From the NCBI RefSeq assembly GCF_033547155.1, contig NZ_CP137892.1, positions 3,906,001 through 3,970,000 on the forward strand: a DNA stretch of 64,000 nucleotides, written 5' to 3'. The DNA comes from Pseudomonas benzenivorans (lineage in GTDB: Bacteria; Pseudomonadota; Gammaproteobacteria; Pseudomonadales; Pseudomonadaceae). The notes under the pieces were generated by a model. The model had not been told where the DNA came from, did no database searches, and saw only the letters and a list, made by a program, of their open reading frames with translations. The translations under genes and the position numbers were made by a program. Positions 60,833 to 64,000 of the stretch are shown here, one piece after another. Each line of letters opens with the position of its first letter. The stretch's first letter is position 1.

Positions 60833-62965
60833 TTAGACCTGCGGCAGCGCTTCGCTGTCGTGACCGTTGTGATTTATCTGCTGTGGCAGCTCTGCGGCGG
60901 AGTCATCCACTTCGTCCAGCGCCTCGACGATCAGCGAGAGTCGCTCGCTTTCGAAATCCATATGGGTTGGCTCCAGCGCCGGCAGCGTCTTGCTGACCTT
61001 GGCCGACAACTTGTTGAAGCGCTCCACCTTGCCGTACAGGCCTTGCTTGCCCGCCAGTGCCTTGACAGTGTCGTTGTAGTGGTTGCTCACGGTATTGAGG
61101 GTGCCTCCCAGCTTACCGAGGCGCTCGGCCACGGTGCAGACCTGGTTGTAGATCTCGCCGGCCTTCTCGCTGATCTCGCGCGCTTCGGCATTGCTGCGCT
61201 CGATCATCCACAGGTTGGAAACGGTGCGCAGGATCGGGATCAGGGTGGTGTGGGAAACCAGGACGATGCCCTTCTTGTAGCCGTACTCGAACAGATCCTT
61301 GTTGTGTTTCATGGCCTCGATGTAGGCCGGCTCGATGGGCATGAACATCAGCACGAAGCTGGGGCTGCGCATCCCAACGAGGTTGGTGTAATCCTTGGAA
61401 GCCAGGTCATCGATGTGCCGGCGAACCGCTTTGACGTGCTCAACCATGGCCTGTTGAGACTCACTGCTGGTCTCCGCGGAAACAGCACGGTCGTAGGCAA
61501 CCAGTGAGACCTTGCTATCGATGATGATGTGTTTGCCATCGGGCAGCTTGATCAGGTAATCGGTCTGCTTGCTCTTACCTTCGGCATCCTTGAAGGCGCT
61601 CTGCACTTCGTAGTGTGCCTCTTCGATCAGGCCACTCATTTCCAGCGTGCGGCGCAGTTGCGCCTCGCCCCAGGCGCCGCGCTGCTGGGAGTCGCCCTTG
61701 AGCGCGGAGGTGAGGTTGTTGGCCTCTTTGCTCATCTGCAGGCCGATTTCCAACACCTTTTTGATTTCAGAGTTGAGACTGGTGTTGCCCTGCAGGGACG
61801 CATCGTGAACTTCGTTGATGCGCTTCTGGAAGCCTTCGATCTGCTCGCGGAACGGCTTGAGCATCCCGTCGATACTGGTCTGACTGGTCTGGGTGAAGGT
61901 CTTGCCCTTCTCCTCGAAAATCTTGTTGGCCAGGTTCTCGAACTCCTGAGTCAGCGACTTGCGCGCATCGGCCAGTTGCGTCATCTGCTCCTGGAAGTTC
62001 TCCTCGCGCTGGCTCAGCGTGGTTTTGAGCTCGGTGTGCTCGGATGACAGCGTGTTGAAACGCCCCTGAAGTTCGCCGAACGCTTTTACCTGCTCAGTCA
62101 GGTGCTGCTTGGTTTCAGTCAACTGCCCGCGTGCATCGCGCTCGGAGGTCTCCAGCGACTTGGCGCGCTTGCCCTCGGTGGCCAGCTCATCCTTCAGGCG
62201 ATCACGATCTGCATGCAGCTGCTCGTTAGTGGTCTGGGACTGGGCCAGACGGTCTCGCAACTCAGCTACCAGTTCCTCACGCTTCTGTAGAGACGTTTTG
62301 AGCTCGGCATGTTGATTACTGAGCGGCTGATAACGCCCCAGCAGCTCGTTGTAGTCCTGAGCCTGAGTGGCCATCTTCTGGCGAGTTTCAGCCAGTTGCT
62401 CACGGGCCTCTCGCTCGCCCGTTGCGGCCACCTTGGCGCTGGCATCCAGATTTGCCAGCTCGTCCTTGAGGGTGTCGCGCTCACTTTGCAGCGAGGTGCT
62501 GATCGATTGCGCAGCAGCCAAGCGATCTCGTAGATCATTGGTTTGCTCTTGCAGAGCGCGGCCTTCGGCTTGGGCTGTTTCTAGGCGCTTGGCAGCTTCG
62601 TGATGCTGCCTGCTCGTATCGTCCAGCTTCACCTGTAATGCAGTGCGAGCATCTTTGCTCTCTTGCTGCTCCTTATTCAGGCGTGCCTCATTGTCGAAGG
62701 CGGCCTGCAGCTTGGCTTTCAGGGTGCTTTCTGCGACCTGCAGCTCATGGGTGCGCGCTTCTGCGGCCTTGAGCTGATTACTTAGCGCAACACTGTCTGC
62801 GGCTGCAGTCGCTTGAGCCTGCTGAGCCCGCTCAAGCTGGGCCGCCAGCAGACTGAGTTGCCGGCCCTGACGCAATGCCGAGAAGAAATAACCCAGCAAC
62901 GTACAAGCCAGTGCGAGTACAGCTGTGATAACGAAGATATCGGTAGTCCATTGACTGGCTTGCAT
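60833..62965 (-). CDS. rmuC: RmuC family protein
   Basis: A 710-residue protein with one N-terminal membrane helix (FVITAVLALACTLLGYFFSAL), a long coiled coil (about residues 30-370), and a C-terminal RmuC domain that belongs to the PD-(D/E)XK-like fold (LPDGKHIIIDSKVSLVAYDRAV, with the DSK catalytic-type motif). The ATG at 62965 has AGGAG five bases upstream; a GTG two codons earlier is rejected. Located between hsdR and hsdM. RmuC-type proteins are linked to genome rearrangement control; here a role in restriction is inferred from context. Confidence 0.92.
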   Translation of the reverse strand: MQASQWTTDIFVITAVLALACTLLGYFFSALRQGRQLSLLAAQLERAQQAQATAAADSVALSNQLKAAEARTHELQVAESTLKAKLQAAFDNEARLNKEQQESKDARTALQVKLDDTSRQHHEAAKRLETAQAEGRALQEQTNDLRDRLAAAQSISTSLQSERDTLKDELANLDASAKVAATGEREAREQLAETRQKMATQAQDYNELLGRYQPLSNQHAELKTSLQKREELVAELRDRLAQSQTTNEQLHADRDRLKDELATEGKRAKSLETSERDARGQLTETKQHLTEQVKAFGELQGRFNTLSSEHTELKTTLSQREENFQEQMTQLADARKSLTQEFENLANKIFEEKGKTFTQTSQTSIDGMLKPFREQIEGFQKRINEVHDASLQGNTSLNSEIKKVLEIGLQMSKEANNLTSALKGDSQQRGAWGEAQLRRTLEMSGLIEEAHYEVQSAFKDAEGKSKQTDYLIKLPDGKHIIIDSKVSLVAYDRAVSAETSSESQQAMVEHVKAVRRHIDDLASKDYTNLVGMRSPSFVLMFMPIEPAYIEAMKHNKDLFEYGYKKGIVLVSHTTLIPILRTVSNLWMIERSNAEAREISEKAGEIYNQVCTVAERLGKLGGTLNTVSNHYNDTVKALAGKQGLYGKVERFNKLSAKVSKTLPALEPTHMDFESERLSLIVEALDEVDDSAAELPQQINHNGHDSEALPQV

Positions 62966-62973
62966 GTGCACTC

Positions 62974-64000
62974 CTAGTGACTGGTGGGCGGGGTTTCCCC
63001 GCGCAAGAAGGGCTTGAGCACGGCCACCAGCTCACCCACATCGGCAGGGCTAAACACACCGTCGATGCCTTCGTGGGAAATGCTGGAGAATGGAGCGTCG
63101 TAGAGCTTTTCGATGACGATGCTGCCGTGCTGGGCGATGTAGCTTTTCAGCAGGTTCATAAAGCGCACCTGCTGGGCCGTGAGGCTGGGGTGGGTATGCA
63201 GGAACTGGGCGAAATGCTGCTCGATGGCCTGTACATCCAGGCCGATCAGCTCGCGCACGGTCAACTGCAGCTCGCTGGCGGTGCGGCCATAGAACTCGTT
63301 GAGCACCTGCAGGCTGACGCCGGGGTGGCTGGTGAGGATGGTCGAGGTCAGCGAGTTCAACTCCTGTTCGGCAATCGGCTCGCCCTTGTGGATTTTCTGC
63401 AGGGTCGGGTTGGCGGTCAGCATGCCGTCGAGGATGTCCTTGAGGCGGCGACGGTAAGCCAGCGCCTCGTTGGCGCCGGCAATGGTGACCTTGCGCTCAT
63501 TAGCCTCTACGCCGGTATCACGGGTACCTGTGCTGGGCATGGCATAACCGTCCGTGCCACCGGTTTGGCGGTATTTCATGATGCCCCGCAGCTCCTGCCG
63601 GGCGCGCTCCAGCTTGCCCACGTTGGCGTTGAGCCAGAAGTCCGCGCTGCGAACCTCCGCGATCAGGGCATCCTTCTGGCGCACGGCCTGGATGTTGATG
63701 GCGAGCTTGTCGATCTCTTCCAGCAGGGTGATCTTGCCATCCTCGAAACAGCTTGCCTGTTCCACCAGGCAGCGCTCGATACCGGCGATGAGTTTGTCGA
63801 GCGCGGTGGCATGTTTGTCGCGCAGCACACGAGCCGACATCAGCGGAGCGATGGTGGTCGCCAGCAGGTGCTGGATCTTGGCGTCGAACTTTTGCAGCTG
63901 GTCGCCCTGCTGCAACTGGTGCACGGCACGCAGCTCGCGTTTGACGGCAACGCTGCTCTCCGGCAGGTCGTTGATGTCGGCACGCAGCAGCTCGATAGCG
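62974..64000 (-). CDS. hsdR: Type I restriction endonuclease subunit HsdR, C-terminal part
   Basis: The C-terminal 340 or so residues of HsdR; the frame continues through the window edge (visible beginning AIELLRADINDLPESSV). The segment LTAQQVRFMNLLKSYIAQHG and the following IEKLYDAPFSSISHEGIDGVF match the EcoEI-type HsdR C-terminal domain that binds the methyltransferase core. The helicase and nuclease domains must lie beyond 64000. rmuC starts just 9 bases from its stop. Confidence 0.92.
   Translation of the reverse strand, partial: AIELLRADINDLPESSVAVKRELRAVHQLQQGDQLQKFDAKIQHLLATTIAPLMSARVLRDKHATALDKLIAGIERCLVEQASCFEDGKITLLEEIDKLAINIQAVRQKDALIAEVRSADFWLNANVGKLERARQELRGIMKYRQTGGTDGYAMPSTGTRDTGVEANERKVTIAGANEALAYRRRLKDILDGMLTANPTLQKIHKGEPIAEQELNSLTSTILTSHPGVSLQVLNEFYGRTASELQLTVRELIGLDVQAIEQHFAQFLHTHPSLTAQQVRFMNLLKSYIAQHGSIVIEKLYDAPFSSISHEGIDGVFSPADVGELVAVLKPFLRGETPPTSH

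Noticed and set aside
27863..64000. Second attachment site (repeat of the tRNA 3' end)
   Set aside because: I scanned for the T-arm and acceptor end sequence and did not find it; the far end must lie outside the window.

Overview
The window is a piece of a Pseudomonas (Gammaproteobacteria) chromosome. The first 27.9 kb is GC-rich and has the gene order I know from Pseudomonas: trpE, gph, rpe, murU-amgK, lptD-surA-pdxA-rsmA-apaG-apaH-glpE, prkA-yeaH-spoVR, cca, folK-folB, plsY, tsaD, rpsU-dnaG-rpoD and a CAU-anticodon tRNA. murU-amgK (peptidoglycan salvage) directly upstream of lptD is characteristic of that genus. This part is ordinary core genome. Points of detail are a 14-residue trpE leader peptide with two Trp codons and an attenuator-like hairpin, several start corrections (gph, rpe, lptD, rsmA, yeaH, cca, folB, tsaD), and many 4-bp stop/start overlaps that mark operons.

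From the end of the tRNA (27939) to the window edge the DNA is accessory. GC content is lower, genes of unknown function are common, and the start is a genomic-island junction at a tRNA 3' end. The distal attachment site is not in the window. The first part (28-33 kb) holds an XRE regulator, four small phage or island-type genes including a P22-antirepressor-like protein, a striking array of palindromic sites with a 32-bp period, a tyrosine recombinase, and a decayed copy of that recombinase's 3' end.

The second part (33.1-38.5 kb) is an unrecognised enzyme cassette. A translationally coupled minus-strand operon encodes a radical SAM protein, a PHP-type phosphoesterase, a phosphoribosyltransferase-like protein and a DXD glycosyltransferase. 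It faces a plus-strand gene that joins a GT9 glycosyltransferase to a C-terminal domain resembling CTP-dependent riboflavin kinases (DUF120). This looks like a pathway for a small molecule or glycan, product unknown.

The third part (38.7-64 kb) is a defence island. It holds: (i) a compact operon with two YaaW/UPF0174 membrane-associated paralogues (one with a zinc ribbon), two very small proteins and a coiled-coil membrane protein; next to it sit an XRE regulator and twin palindromic operators; (ii) a large two-gene system that I assign to type III Druantia (druH-druE); (iii) a coupled pair made of a RecD-like helicase with a duplicated C-terminal domain and a TPR protein with OB/cold-shock-like domains, which I do not recognise as a named system; (iv) a type I restriction-modification locus hsdR-rmuC-hsdM-hsdS, with hsdR running off the window, followed by a frameshifted and truncated AAA ATPase fragment.

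The best candidates for undescribed biology are the radical SAM/PHP/PRTase/GT cassette, the YaaW operon, the helicase-TPR pair, and the 32-bp-period palindrome array. All functional claims rest on reading motifs by eye; no searches were run.
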